DNA from: Carposina sasakii | Lineage: Eukaryota > Arthropoda > Insecta > Lepidoptera > Carposinidae | DNA length: 64,000 bases | Assembly: GCA_014607495.2 (NCBI GenBank) | Contig: CP053161.1 | Span: 9,867,115 to 9,931,114 of the forward strand | Direction: 5' to 3' | Part shown: positions 1 through 11,935 of the stretch, piece after piece | Layout: each line of letters opens with the position of its first letter | Numbering within the stretch: the stretch's first letter is position 1 | Program-made: the position numbers and the translations under genes | The notes under the pieces: generated by a model | Seen by the model: the letters and a program-made list of their open reading frames with translations, nothing else | Told to the model about the DNA's origin: nothing | Database searches by the model: none

Positions 1-197
1 ATTACCTTTGGAAACGTTAATTTATGTCCAGTGCAAGTGTGGGTTCCGCCGCTGATTGAACACAGGAATACTGTAGTGCTGCTATTGTATTTTTTACCGG
101 TGCATGTGTTTATTTAGAGGACAATATCAACACAGATAGGTTGGTGACAATCATGCACGTTCCCCGCCTGTACCTTGAACATCATCCATAAAACTTA

Positions 198-364
198 AGG
201 TGGGTTCCCACGGTGCGTACGGACGGACGCGCACCAGCCCGCACCACGGATCGTGGGAAACGGAGCGTCCGTGGTAATACACACGCGTCCGTGGTGTGCG
301 TCCGTCCGTAGCCGTCGGCGCGTCCGCGTCCGTCCGCGAAATCACGCACCATGGGAACCCACCT
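198..364. mobile_element. PIF/Harbinger-type MITE, CpG-rich
   Basis: The two ends are inverted copies beginning AGGTGGGTTCCCA, and a TTA trinucleotide lies directly outside both ends (195-197 and 365-367). A 3-bp TTA/TWA target duplication is the hallmark of PIF/Harbinger elements. The 167-bp body is very rich in CGTCCG repeats, unlike the AT-rich surroundings, and it has no coding capacity. Superfamily assignment rests only on the ends and target site. Confidence 0.7.
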
Positions 365-1539
365 TTACATGGATTTCAAAAGAATTAGAACCGGCCTACG
401 CACATCCCGCACACACATCTTCTAGATTAAATCTTTTGTTATATTTTATTCATGTAAATTACGTAAAGACCTTTTAAAATTACTTAGTTCTAAAAGTAAC
501 ATCTTAACTAACAATGTTGAAGAGCTTTTTAATTATGAGTAAGTACAACAACGTAATGACCTAAATGCCTGATAATATTGAGGGGCTGTCTATAAATATA
601 TTTCTGCCTGACCCTGAAAATATCTGGAATCTGAATATTGGTACAAATAAGTAACATATTTCTCTAGATTTTCTTGATTTCTCCAGCATTCTAACTTGCT
701 TTTGAACGTCACTCGTAATTCAATAACACCTTAATCAAATTTGTGCGCTCGAACAGTTCGTTAGAGTTGTTTATTCATCAGATATATTTATCGTTTGATC
801 TTGAAAGTTGATAAATAAATAATTTTCTTTGACAGTTTGAATATAAATATCGATTGAGATGGTCATAGTCTTAATTTATAATACAAGTTAATTTAGCAAT
901 GAATACAATGTTTATAATTATAGTTGGACACGCCCTCTATCTTACTTTTATAGTAACTAAGGTATACCTATAATGAATATAAGAGTTTGGATGGATTTTT
1001 GTATGTTACCGGTAGGTACTCAATCATCACTGTACGGTGTGGTTTAGATAATTTGCAGATACATCATAGTCTGGAGTAGCACGTCGGCCAATTTTTATTA
1101 GGAGTATATCTTCCTTTTTTTAGGTATCTAGTTAGGATCTGAGAACCATATTTTTTCTATGAAGTAGATCTACTGCGATGCAGACTGAATTTATAGTTTA
1201 CTTAGAACAGGGGTAGCCAACCGGTCGATCATGCATGACTATTAGTCCAGTCGATCTTAGCAAGGCATATACTACATAATACAGAACTATACTTTTTTAT
1301 TTAAGATTTCAAGAAGTATATATATAATTGGTAGATTGCACAAATATCGGATGTGAACAGTTGGTCTCGAGTGTTACTAAGTTACTGCTACCTTTGACTT
1401 ATTTGACTAGAGGGTGCCAACCACTTCGTCTGCGTAAACTTGATTTTTATCTATCCCGTGTAGACTGAAAATTATAATGTTAGACACTTTATCCACAATT
1501 ATTATAATAGTATCCACATTTTATACATACATAAAATTT
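365..1539. other. AT-rich intergenic DNA, nothing recognised
   Basis: No exon with splice sites, RNA gene or clear repeat structure was recognised here. Confidence 0.5.
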
Positions 1540-1699
1540 GATGGGCTGACCACCTGTCACTACTAATCGAACTTGTACATCTCAACTATACCTACCATCA
1601 AAATTGGTCAGAGGTGGCCCATGTGGTTCTATTCGCCCTTGGTGCTCTGCCTACCCCGTAAGGGATAAAGGCGTGATTATATGTATATGTATATATAAA
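1540..1699 (+). repeat. Interspersed repeat family A, copy 1
   Basis: About 160 bp starting GATGGGCTGACCACCTGTCA and ending in a GTATATGT run. It is closely matched at 4902-5053 (+), and in part at 22205-22288 (-) and 41228-41345 (-). The CCCGTAAGGGATAAAGGCG core and short-repeat tail suggest a SINE or LINE 3' end. No coding content. Confidence 0.75.
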
Positions 1700-1993
1700 T
1701 ACGCCGTTGTGTTTTCGAAATGGGATAGGCAGAACTGCAGTATCATTAAGGACATACCACAGCCATGGTTAGCATGGCGAAGACAAATGTAAATGATCAA
1801 TTTGCTCGCTTGTTGCCTAAGATAATGCCCGAGTTCCTTAGTAAACTCTTACGACATGCACCGAAGAAGATGCAGCTGATGTATTCTAGTAAAGTCCCAT
1901 ATCAGAACGGGAAATTCCAAATATCACTTCTCCGAAATAAAATTTATTCTAAAAGTTCCGTCTTCCTCGATATTTCTTAACTTTCTTAACTTA

Positions 1994-2331
1994 TTAACGA
2001 AGGGTACGTACTCTATACATCAAATAAAGTAAGTTTATGCCAAAAAAAAGCCTGGGATTTTTTTTTTTATTTAATTACTTGATCTGGCGAAATTTATAGT
2101 GTCTAGTGTTTATGCTAGTTTTTTCATAGACAGATATTAATTATTTCTCGTAAAAAATCTTGCTACGCGCATTCATGCAGAAAAACGCAGTCTATTTACT
2201 CAACTTTGGACCCTAATATTTTGGAAACCAGACTCTTCCCAGGTATGCTTCCAAGGGGAGAAAAATGATCGTGATGATGAGGAGATTACGTAGTTTTCGG
2301 GAACGTTGATGACCAAAAATCACTCTGTATA
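1994..2331 (+). mobile_element. Family B short DNA element, partial copy
   Basis: Begins TTAACGAAGGGTACGTACTC and ends near CACTCTGTATA. It matches the complete copy at 59486-59857 (opposite orientation) and the rearranged copy at 37019-37497. The left terminus is replaced by unrelated sequence. Confidence 0.7.
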
Positions 2332-2381
2332 AACTAGCATCTATTTAAGTCCACAACGCATTAACACAACTAAAAATCGAG

Positions 2382-2943
2382 AAATAAACTGACTTAAAAA
2401 AAAAAAATTAACCGACTTCAAACTTTAACTAAAAAGCGATAAATAACGTAACTAATTTATCTACTTAATACATATTAAATATCTCAAATTATTTAAATAT
2501 TTACAACTTAATACCTAATACTTTAACAAAGTCATCTTTAACTATTTAAATATTTATAATTATCACTTATTTTTTGGAGTCGGTGCCAGCCAAACAAATA
2601 AATGTAATTAAGAAAACTGACCCACACTAAATAGTAAAACCAAGAATAGGAAATTGCATTACCGCTGCATTTTGCCGTGTATGTGGCTTTGCCAGCCGCG
2701 CGTGTTCATCAACACAACAGACTACGTTACCTAGGCTGGCACCGACTCCAAAAAATAAGTGATAATTATAAATATTTAAATAGTTAAAGATGACTTTGTT
2801 AAAGTATTAGGTATTAAGTTGTAAATATTTAAATAATTTGAGATATTTAATATGTATTAAGTAGATAAATTAGTTACGTTATTTATCGCTTTTTAGTTAA
2901 AGTTTGAAGTCGGTTAATTTTTTTTTCTAAAAGTCAGTTTATT
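2382..2943. mobile_element. Foldback element with near-perfect 210-bp arms
   Basis: Positions 2382-2591 and 2734-2943 are inverted copies of each other. They are essentially identical apart from a small indel in the terminal A/T run. A 142-bp spacer holds no ORF. The arms carry ACCGACTTCAAA near the outside and GGAGTCGGTGCCAGCC at the inner end, motifs typical of lepidopteran repeats. Arm identity implies recent insertion or gene conversion. No target duplication was confirmed. Confidence 0.8.
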
Positions 2944-4901
2944 TATGTGTGTTACTTCAGATGTCCGTCATTTATGCACTGATGAACTAAAACATAAGAG
3001 CTGAAGATGAAATCTTCAAATCGAAAGAATGAGGGATATCCTAAAATATTATATTGGCACTAGTAATCTGTTCTTAGATTTGACAGAGAATTTTGGTCAG
3101 TTACTCACAATATAATGGAAAGGAGAACACTTCGAATGTGCGTTCATTTGTATTCGTTTCGGGAAACTTAGATTTTGTACTAATATTAGCACAATGAAAT
3201 AAGTAATAACAAGACTTGACTGATGGAGCCAATTGAGATAGTGAAACTACAGTAAACTCGAATTTTGGCTTTTATGGGCTGAAGTAGGTTCACCTCTTTA
3301 AAAAATTCAATCAGAATTTGAATAGAGAAATTGCTTTTAATTTAAAGCGTCCTAGTGTATTTTGTATAAAAGTTAAAATATGTAGTCAAACTATTGACAT
3401 ACGTTCAATTTCAATACCTACTAGACATTCTCTTTCTACGCTACTAGATATTATTAATCTAATCTCGAATATTATTTATTCCAAATTTAAATTTTTATAT
3501 GAAAACAATTGAGAGATTTAATCTAAAATAACCAAAAAATCTCTCGCGATCGATTATAGAAATTCGTTGATACCTACGTCGTAGGGTAGGTACGCTTAAT
3601 AACGTTACTGCCAGGCATCTTAACAATTAGTTCAAAATTTCAGAGGTACCCTGAAATAGCGAAGTAAATAGTGATCAATAAAGAGACTACGGACTTTGTT
3701 TTAGTTTATTGCTGCCGAAAAAGACGGAACAAAGGGCGACATCAATCTCCAACTTTATGGTAAACCCAGAAGTTTCTATAACATTTCGTAGCCTTAAAAA
3801 TGGCCGTGCCTGACTCACAATGAAAAAGCTAAGATTGATGTTAACGAATTATAAAGGGAAATATACCTCTGAGCTTTCCTACAATATTTCCCTCATATCG
3901 TTTAAAGTTTAAGCCATAGGAGTTTATTTTAGAGAAAAATGTGTTTAATATAGGGAACACAGCCTTAGTTAGTCTTAACTTTATATCATTTATCCATAAG
4001 TACTTGGAATGTTTGTTTCGGTTTTTTTTCGTGAAGTTTTTTTCTGGGCAACTTTAATATAGGTACTAATTTTACTAATAATATCTAGAGTTAGTAATAT
4101 GACCTAACGCAAGTGTTATAAATACGAGTAAATACTTATAGATATTATTCACTATCCTAGGTACATAAGTAAGCAGATTGTTTTACAGATCTTCCTATTA
4201 TTTGTATGTAAAAGCAGCAATATTTTATAGTGAGAACTATCCGATATGTTTTGATGAAACTATTAGTTTGAAAGTCGTTTCGATTGTATCTGGAAATTAT
4301 TAGGTACGAAGAAGACATATATAGGTAGGTATACTTCAAAGTTACGCTAAAGAGGTAGGGCAGAAGTAAAAGTACACATTTTTTTACTTAAAGTACTACC
4401 AATTATAACCTTGAACCATTAGAAGACTTTCTCAGTTCATCGTCTAGTTATCAATTAATTTATAACCACATTAAAATTAATCAATCGGCTGCCTTTGTAC
4501 AGACTCGGAGCACGAACTACGCATGTAGATAGAAATCTATTCAGCTGACAAAGTTATAACGATCTATTATAATAACGAGCCGATTGATAAAGTTTTATAT
4601 TATGAATTATGTTTTTGCACAAATAATGTAATAAAAGAGAAGATATAGTGAATAACATAATGTACCCCATGGCTGCTACCATGTCATCATTCTCACACCA
4701 GGATATTATGATAATTTGTTCAGTGCCCAGATTTCTTCTATGCTGCTCTGGGAATGAAAAAAAATGTATAATACTACAGCTCTCTGTATAATAATATCTC
4801 TATAACTACTCTTTCCGGGCATACTGTACAAGTTAGTAGAGGGACAAAAGCATAGATTTGTAATAAATCTATGGACAAGAGGGTCTTGGTATTTTGTAGG
4901 C
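2944..4901. other. AT-rich intergenic DNA, nothing recognised
   Basis: Only short spurious ORFs and no repeat ends were seen. Confidence 0.5.
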
Positions 4902-5053
4902 GATGGGCTGACCACCTGTCACTACTAACCAAATTGTACATCTCAACTATACCCTGAAAATTGGTAATATGTGGCACCATGTGGTTCTATCGGCCCTTGG
5001 TGCTCTGCCTACACCGTAAGGGATAAAGGCGGGATTATATGTATGTATGTATG
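4902..5053 (+). repeat. Interspersed repeat family A, copy 2
   Basis: Same start (GATGGGCTGACCACCTGTCA) and same order of motifs as 1540-1699, ending in a (GTAT)n run. The copies differ by scattered substitutions and small indels. Confidence 0.75.
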
Positions 5054-5770
5054 CCTAGATTTCAATACACGATTTTAAAAATATATATTTAAAAAATTAT
5101 TTCGTATAAAAATAATATCTGTTAGCTTTTTTGGTTATCATTTAGTATGAGTATGATTTTGATCTAGAAATTATTAGAAAATACCTGGATCTGATAAATC
5201 CAGCGCTACTAGTAGGTATTATGATTACTTAGTAATTTGTAGGTATTTTATTTAGTTTTACTTTCCGCCGTTTCATTTGCCTACTCATTATTTAAGTATA
5301 TTATTATTCATCTACCGTATCAAACAAAATTACATAATCAAAGCTTTCGGACATATCTTCGTAAAATACAAATGATTATTTTCTGAAAGCAAACATTTAT
5401 CACGAAATATTGGGTCACGAATGGGCGAGGTTCGATGAATTTTCCGCGTCGACGCCAGACCGCTAGGCTCGGACGCCGCTCCGCGTCAATGATTATTACG
5501 TCCATTTAGCCTGAAATTGCTTCGGAATCAAAAGTACTCTTACTATTAACTTATTTTTTGACACATGATTTATGAATAAGTATGCTGTGATAATGTAGTA
5601 AACGCAGTCATTGTAGGATCTAATTCTTAGGTTTAAAGAGCTACACACACTTAAAAGTTTAAACAAAAATAACTTCTCACATTAGTTTAACAGTTAGTTT
5701 ACATTACGTACATAACATATATTACATAACATAATTAATAATAATAATCTTAACTAAGATAAATTTTTTA
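5054..5770. other. Intergenic DNA, nothing recognised
   Basis: A short GC-richer patch occurs near 5430-5490. No gene or repeat end was identified. Confidence 0.45.
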
Positions 5771-6050
5771 AAAAAACTTCTCCATTAATATAATATAATC
5801 CTAACGGGTATGGTTGATCGTTTCATCTTTAAACATTGTGCTGAGGGATTCAGTTTTGTTTGCCGAGATTTGGCTAGTGTATAGCTATCGGGATGAAAAA
5901 TAACGTTGCCAATATGTAATTTAGAAAAGAGATGGTAAAATTCGTCATCCGAGTAATTGACCCGGTAGCTCAGTGGTTAGAGCGCTAGCACGGTATGCAG
6001 AGGTTGTGGGTTTGATTCAATTTCTTTATTAATAATTATAATATATATAA
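5771..6050 (+). repeat. tRNA-like SINE family copy, left arm of inverted pair
   Basis: A roughly 190-bp body (5771-5958) is followed by a tRNA-like head at 5959-6019. An A-box-like TAGCTCAGTGGTTAGAG and a B-box-like GGGTTTGATTC are visible. Compared with 7008-7265 and the fragments near 9351 and 10128, about 26 nt after the B box are deleted. The copy then resumes in the shared TTTCTTTATTAATAAT tail. Confidence 0.75.
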
Positions 6051-7007
6051 CATACATAATTATAATAGGTTTTTACTAATGTCGAATTTTTCATTAGCCT
6101 TTTTAACTGTCTGCACAATCATGATCTTTCCTGCTATTCTTGGTACATATTTATTCAAAATGCCTTCTTAAAACGTCCTTTCACATTTATACGATTTCTA
6201 CTAATAAGATTGGGGAAGATTTTACTCTTATCAAAATGCAAAGACTTTAACAACTCTACCTATAAATTATGAAGACATGCTTTACATTTTCCATATTTAT
6301 GAAGACCCTTCTTACATTGTACCACTACACAGTGGCTTTTTTACTGTCAGAAAATTTTAATTTTGTGTTCTTATTACGTTTTTCTTGTATAATTTTTAGC
6401 TCGCTGCCCCAGCATGAATGTCAGAATAAAGTTAGATTAATATACTCTACACAAGAATACTCCATATTTTCAGTATGTACTTATAATAAAACAGGTTTTT
6501 CTATTGCGTACTTTTACGTGTTGTCATCTTAACTTAAATAGTGTTTCAATGTAAACAATAATATATAGAGGTTCATAATATACGTAATTAACACCTGTAG
6601 GGACAGAGAACTGCATAGCTTGCGATAATGTGCAACACGCGCACGCTATGCAGTCCCAGTAGTAGCTTTCCTCCGCTCGTATGTAACACTACTGTGGTAA
6701 TTCGCAATAAACCGTTTAGTGTCAGTTTGCATTTTACTTCTTGTGAAATCCTAAGGATCCTACTCGCATCAACCTCGTCATACCATCTGGAACCAGCGCT
6801 ATAAGTTAGAAGCCTGTATTCTAACCTTGACTATCCTACTAACACACCCATGCAAGTTATATTGATATACTGAGCTGACTTCAGACCATAATCCTAATAT
6901 TGATAAGTCCAATTAGAGAGGCACAGGATGCCAAAGCAACAATGTGGATAATCAAACTAAAAATTCATTATAAAATTTCATTAAACATTATAAAAAAAAA
7001 ATTCTTC
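6051..7007. other. Spacer between the inverted SINE arms
   Basis: Contains a GC-richer stretch at 6590-6790 with a hairpin (CTGCATAGC at 6611 against GCTATGCAG at 6645) and an AATAAA (about 6706). This could be a solo LTR, but no paired LTR or target duplication was found. The rest is AT-rich without genes. Confidence 0.4.
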
Positions 7008-7265
7008 ACCCGAGTGGGAATCGAACCCACGACCACTGCAAACCGTGCCAGCCGCTATAACCACTAAGCCACCGGGTCAATTACTCGGATGACGAATTTT
7101 ACCATTTCTTTTCTAAATTACATATTGGCAACGTTATACTTCATCCCGATAGCTATACACTAGCCAAATCTCGGCAAACAAAGCTGAATCCCTCAGCACA
7201 ATGTTTAAAGATGAAACGATCAACCGTATCCTAACGGATTATATTAAAGGAGAAGTGTTTTTATA
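7008..7265 (-). repeat. tRNA-like SINE family copy, right arm of inverted pair
   Basis: Reverse-complement match to 5771-6019. On the minus strand a roughly 190-bp body precedes a tRNA-like unit (7078-7008). That unit has a perfect 5-bp T arm (GTGGG/CCCAC around TTCGATT), a D-arm-like GCTTAGTGGTTATAGC and pairing acceptor ends (ACCCGG/TCGGGT). The anticodon arm is not convincing, so this is a tRNA-derived repeat rather than a working tRNA gene. A long T-run follows it, resembling a Pol III terminator. Confidence 0.75.
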
Positions 7266-7664
7266 AAATTCATTTTCTGCAATTATAAATACTGTCGTAA
7301 AACCCAACATAATGCTATTTGTTCAGCATTTCGTTCGTAATTTATTATTGATTTGCTTGTCACTCACACTATGTAATTAGGAATATTAAATAAGGCACAA
7401 TTTATATAATTATAGCGCATACACTCACACACCAAAACTTACAGTCGTACACTAACTCACTCACTAATTGATGGATGTTTTTTTGTTTCCTGATGCCTGC
7501 TGTAATTATTTTCTGTAATTATTTTTTATTGCACGTTTGTTAGTTGAACTGTAGAACATGTTAATTGGCTTTAGTTTAGCATTAGTCTGGATCTGTTACA
7601 GGTGCTATCCTGTATGTCCTTTAGATAAATAAATGACACAATGAAAACGCTCTATCTGAAAATA
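7266..7664. other. AT-rich intergenic DNA, nothing recognised
   Basis: No features supported. Confidence 0.45.
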
Positions 7665-9012
7665 TACAGGGTGTTTGTGACAACCAGGCAAATATTGATA
7701 CAATGACTTCAGACCATGATTCTAAGGCGGATATCACTGAAAATTTTCGCAGGAAAATTCCAAAATTTTCCAGCATCTTTTCATATTTTCAGGAAAAAAT
7801 ATATTTTGTTATTTTAATTAGGCCTTAGATAATGACTTAAAAATAAAATGTTAACTGAAAGATGATTTTAAAAAATCCCCAAGAAAGTTCAAATAACTGA
7901 TCATCCCTAATGGAGAGTCACAAGTGATCCAAAAAACTTCAATGTGTCACACAATAACCAGCAAAGCCCATTTAATTAGTCACAGAATCGCCCGATACAA
8001 TTGGCGCGGAGAGCAAAGATTACTGATAATCAAATCAAAAATACATTCCCTGCGAGTAATAACACTGTCCTACAATGTTACCAACCCTACTGTTTTAACA
8101 GTAGATTTGCTGTTTTCACATTAATGTCCATGTTTTCTGTTTCATTCCTATTTTCTACTGTTTTTCAACTACCGCTCAGCGCCACCTATTACACTACTTT
8201 GCAAACGCACGCAATGACAAACCACTACGTAATAAAACGCAATGACACTAGATGGCAGTATCTTCTTTAGTCGGGATTCGAGGGAATTCCCGACCACATT
8301 ATATGTGTTTGACAATCATATTTTTATACACGGGGAAATCCCAATTTATGAATGACAGCTACACGCCTACTGTATTGCGTATCGTATTGTTTTATAAATA
8401 AATAAATAAAATAAAAACTATTTATTTCAGACAGAGTCCATAATTGAGTTAGTAGGTATGCGAGAAAACTTAAGTGACTAGGTTAGTAAACATAAGAATA
8501 ATAATAATAATAATAATAGATTTGTCCAAGTATTTGCCCGGTACTGCACCTACCACATGCATGTGAGTATGCGTCCAGTGTGTCAGTATTGGGCAGTCCG
8601 GCTTTTCACTTATTATTTTTAGAATAATGTTAGTACTCCCGCGTACTCTCCGCAATAGCGAGGCGGTGCGCTTGCGAATCACTGTATGAAACCCGTCGGT
8701 ATGCGCTTGCGCAAACATTCCGGAGGCGCTGCAGTGACGCCGGAGCCCCAACATCATTCTAAGACCATCATTATATTGTATTCGGAGAGCATTGAAAGCC
8801 ACAACAAAAAAAAGATAGTCACAACACCTTGTGCTTGAGCAAATCTATGAAATCTGCCTTTTTTTCTTTACCTACTGTTTTCTACTGTTTTTTTTTAGGC
8901 GAGTTGCTGTTTTTTAGTTTTTTGAGGTTGGCAACACTGCTGTCCTATAACTCAACACAACGGTACTTGTTCAGCATTTCAGTATTTGCCTGGCTGTCAC
9001 CCACACCCTGTA
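7665..9012. mobile_element. Non-autonomous TIR transposon with nested LINE debris
   Basis: The ends are inverted: TACAGGGTGTTTGTGACA at 7665 and its imperfect complement TGTCACCCACACCCTGTA ending at 9012, both extending into CCAGGCAAATA. The flanks are TA-rich, compatible with a TA target. The interior has no transposase; it carries an antisense LINE fragment (8470-8802) and an (ATA)n run at 8496-8518. A partial relative with the same right end lies at 21371-21583. Confidence 0.65.
8470..8802 (-). pseudogene. LINE reverse-transcriptase C-terminal fragment
   Basis: The minus-strand reading contains ALRIQYNDGLRMMLGLRR and CSASGMFAQAHTDGF. These align with the longer fragment at 35775-36401 (ALRVQYNNAFRVLM, CSASGMFAEARVDCF). 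This is the region downstream of the catalytic core in non-LTR retrotransposon ORF2. It is a short 5'-truncated remnant whose reading runs into an (ATT)n tail, typical of a LINE 3' end. Confidence 0.65.
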
Positions 9013-10127
9013 TACATATATATCGCTTAACGGTGGTTCATAAGTAAAAATAGATATATTATGCCAGTGTCTTAATTTTTTTACGAATAAGTAGGTACTT
9101 TATGAGCTATGCCTATTATGTACACGTATTACTCACAAAAACCTAAAATTCATCACAATATTTACGAAACTGCGCGATTTATTACGTTTATAATGTAATG
9201 CATTTGCCCAGCAGTGGGACACTGTTTAGGCTATTCAAAAAAAGATACTTAATGATGGGATAATTTACTGAAAAATTACATCATTCCGCCAAAATGACAG
9301 TACCATGGGTAGGTACTTAGATAAAAATGCAAAAATAAAACATAAAATAACACGCGGAATGCAGAGGTCGTGGGTTCGATTCCCACCCGGGTGAGGAATT
9401 TTTTCCATTTCTTATTTAATAATTTTATAACATAAAATATTACAAAAACTCTTTCATTTACACATAAATTATGCAAACTTATCTGCTCAATGAATTCCAT
9501 ATTAAATGTTCCTTTATACAGCCTGTGTAATTCACCACCTGGGCCATGCAACAGGGGAATAATGTCATCTTATTTGCATACAAATTGATTTTTAAACATG
9601 GGTAGTATTATGCCGAAATACAAGTTAATCATAGTTCCGAGTCGGAACAAACTATGCAATTAATAAATAAACTATGTATTTCGTTTCGTTATTTGTAAAA
9701 TGAAAGAAATATTTAATCAGGGTTGGTACGTATGGACTAGGGAATACAATCTCGCAAGATTATAGGTATGACGAGTTCTCGTCAATCAATCTCTCTGCTC
9801 TCGAGATTACCTCATATCAGCACTGAATTATCTTTTCTGTAATAAACATTCTAATCAAGTGACTAAATCAAGTCAAGTGGCTATCCACATCTGTAGTTTC
9901 TTTAAAAGCTTAGGTAGGTACATTACTACTGCCTGCAGGACATAAATAAATATAAATAAATAAAATAATTTCATAGCACCTACTCGTAGTTAGCAGCCAT
10001 ATTATCATTAAGTACGGAACCCATTAACGTGGGATGACACTACTTGACCGTTTTTAATTACGGACCCCCGTAGGGACTTATTATTTCACATTATGAGAAA
10101 CGAGAGAAGGCACTTAAATATTAAATA
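9013..10127. other. Intergenic DNA with small repeat fragments
   Basis: A CCCAGCAGTGGGACACTGTTTAGG motif near 9207 (shown here only as the family hallmark CAGCAGTGGGAC) recurs in related form near 40230 and 63571. A tRNA-like SINE fragment is listed separately. Nothing else was recognised. Confidence 0.4.
9351..9440 (+). repeat. tRNA-like SINE fragment (3' half)
   Basis: Contains GGTCGTGGGTTCGATTCCCA, the B box and T arm, followed by GGGTGAGGAATTTTTT and the shared TTTCTTATTTAATAAT tail. The A-box half is missing. Same family as 7008-7265. Confidence 0.7.
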
Positions 10128-10206
10128 AGATAAAATTATTAATAAAGAAATGGAAAAAATTCCTCACCCGAGTGAGAATCGAACCCACGACCACTGCATA
10201 CCGTGC
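10128..10206 (-). repeat. tRNA-like SINE fragment (3' half), inverted
   Basis: Reverse complement of the 9351-9440 type: GCACGGTATGCAGTGGTCGT leads into GGTTCGATTCTCACTCGGGT and a T-run. It sits about 700 bp from the plus-strand fragment in opposite orientation. Confidence 0.7.
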
Positions 10207-10572
10207 TTATATTAAATAGGACTTAACAGAGGTCTCCTTAAAATTTTAGGTATGCACGCCTAAATAGATTTAGGCTTGCCTGTAGTACTTATTTAATTTA
10301 CTTTTCATTATACTGGTTGAAATGGTTGGGTCTCTTAGGGGCGCGCTTTTGAAATGGCTATGATTTAGCTGGATGACATTTTGAAGATGTACAAGTAACT
10401 GATATTATTGTTGTTTTGAACAAAATGTTGTAAAAAGTTCGATACACAATAATTCTTTAGAAAAATCTGGTCGCCTTTTACTGCTTCATATAAACTGCAA
10501 AGAAAAATTATTATAAGTACCATATAATTTCTTGTACACTCGGCTATAATCATAAAACCAGAACTTTAGTAT

Positions 10573-11010
10573 CACGAAAGGGCCCATACACCCACGATAA
10601 GCATGTCTGAGAGAACGCCCCTGAGTCTTACGACATGCACGGGAGCAGATGCAGCTGGTGTATTCTACTATAGCCCCGCACCAGCACAGGAAATACATGA
10701 GTATATAACCGGGAAAAATACAATAAAGCTCTGGAATGAATTACCCAATACGGTTAGAGATTGTCGCACTGTTGGCACATTTAGGGAAAAGCTGAAGGAT
10801 CACTACCTGTCCATTCTTTGACTATGCTGTTTTGTTTCTTTCCTTTTTTAATGTTACCCTGTGTTCGTTAATAATTTCTCTTTACTTGCTTCGCTTGCTG
10901 GAAGATATCCCTTGTAGAGATAAGCTTGTCATTGAACATGCATCTCTTCTTTTATCTTGTAAGTTGTATTTTTTGTGTATGTGCAGTAATGAATAAGAAT
11001 AATCTTTGAT
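10573..11010 (+). pseudogene. LINE 3' end: ORF2 C-terminus plus 3' UTR
   Basis: Codons ending at 10821 read IKLWNELPNTVRDCRTV and FREKLKDHYLSIL before a stop. This is the usual extreme C-terminus of jockey-superfamily LINE ORF2 proteins. The following 3' UTR (CTTGCTGGAAGATATCCCTT to GAATAAGAATAATCT) recurs in reverse at 22344-22478, which supports one element. The 5' part (10600-10690) resembles tails near 1850 and 63128 and may be chimeric. Heavily 5'-truncated and not functional. Confidence 0.65.
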
Positions 11011-11465
11011 TCCTTTACTCAACGTGCTTATATTGTTCTACCTTCGGCCTCAAGAGACTAACGGATATTAACATAACGAGGGGTATTCGCCTTAATCGCT
11101 TTGCGAATTCCTGACCGTGGATTGGAATATAACATACAACCATTTGTAACTCAGCTGCCCTTACGTTTAAGCCAGAAAGAGCCTGTAAAGCGACGAGTGG
11201 AATATTTTTCTGATTTTCTCCAGGGCATGCATTAGCAACAGAGCTTGTCTACAGACCACGATGAGTCACGATTGATTGCTAGTCGAACTAAAACTTACTA
11301 AGTAAACACCATGTGAGAGCTCGAGTTTCCTGAGGGAATTCACCATTTAGCTACTGGCATTTATTTGAGTAGGTACTTCAACCGCGCAATAGGCAATGCT
11401 TCCAAGGTATTCCACCTAATTGAAATTAGACGTAAGTTATATTTATGCTATCTAACATAATATAC

Positions 11466-11556
11466 AAACATACAGTCATGCCTAGGTATTACTCCCAAAA
11501 AATTACGGTAGAAGTGTGCAAATTGCACATCTAGCTTTCACTAAGCAGCCTATTTT
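11466..11556 (-). repeat. SINE-like family C, diverged copy
   Basis: Contains GAAGTGTGCAAATTGCACAT and AGCAGCCTATTTTA, matching 13731-13850 and 61311-61447 in reverse. Weakest of the five copies. Confidence 0.45.
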
Positions 11557-11740
11557 AAATCGGACGTAAAAGGTGAGGCCGCCGATGTTATTTCAAAGGT
11601 TTTAAAATAAAATCCAAAGCCGTACTCTTTCACCCGCCTGACCAAACGTTTATAAACTTTCACAAAATCGTGTTGTTCCTAAAATACGTGTCACGTCACT
11701 GATGATAAAGGTACGAGCAGCAAAAAGTTTTATTCATTTA

Positions 11741-11935
11741 TACAGGGTGTAATAGAAGGGGTATTTTAATGCAATACAAACAGATATTATTAGACAGACA
11801 ATATTATTAGTGAACTAATAAATACTAATTTTATTAAAATCACATCTTTTATTTTTCTAGATAGTAAGGAGAATTTCTAAAAAAAACTCAGGAATGTTCA
11901 TACAATCTTGAAATATTGTAATACATATAACAAAA
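11741..11935 (+). mobile_element. Palindromic TACAGGG MITE family, half copy
   Basis: Begins TACAGGGTGTAATAGAAGGG. The interior (AAATCACATC, TTTTTCTAGATAGTA, CATACAATCTTGAAA) matches the complete element at 16384-16654. The second terminus is missing. Confidence 0.6.

Noticed and set aside
151..477. Overlapping ORFs on both strands rich in Arg and Val
   Set aside because: They translate the CpG-rich PIF-type MITE.
7008..7078. Functional tRNA gene
   Set aside because: T arm, D arm and acceptor pair well, but no proper anticodon stem-loop could be drawn and several fragments of the same unit occur nearby.
9276..9551. 91-codon minus-strand ORF containing RVGIEPTTSAF
   Set aside because: That peptide is the standard translation of a tRNA-like SINE B-box region, not a protein.
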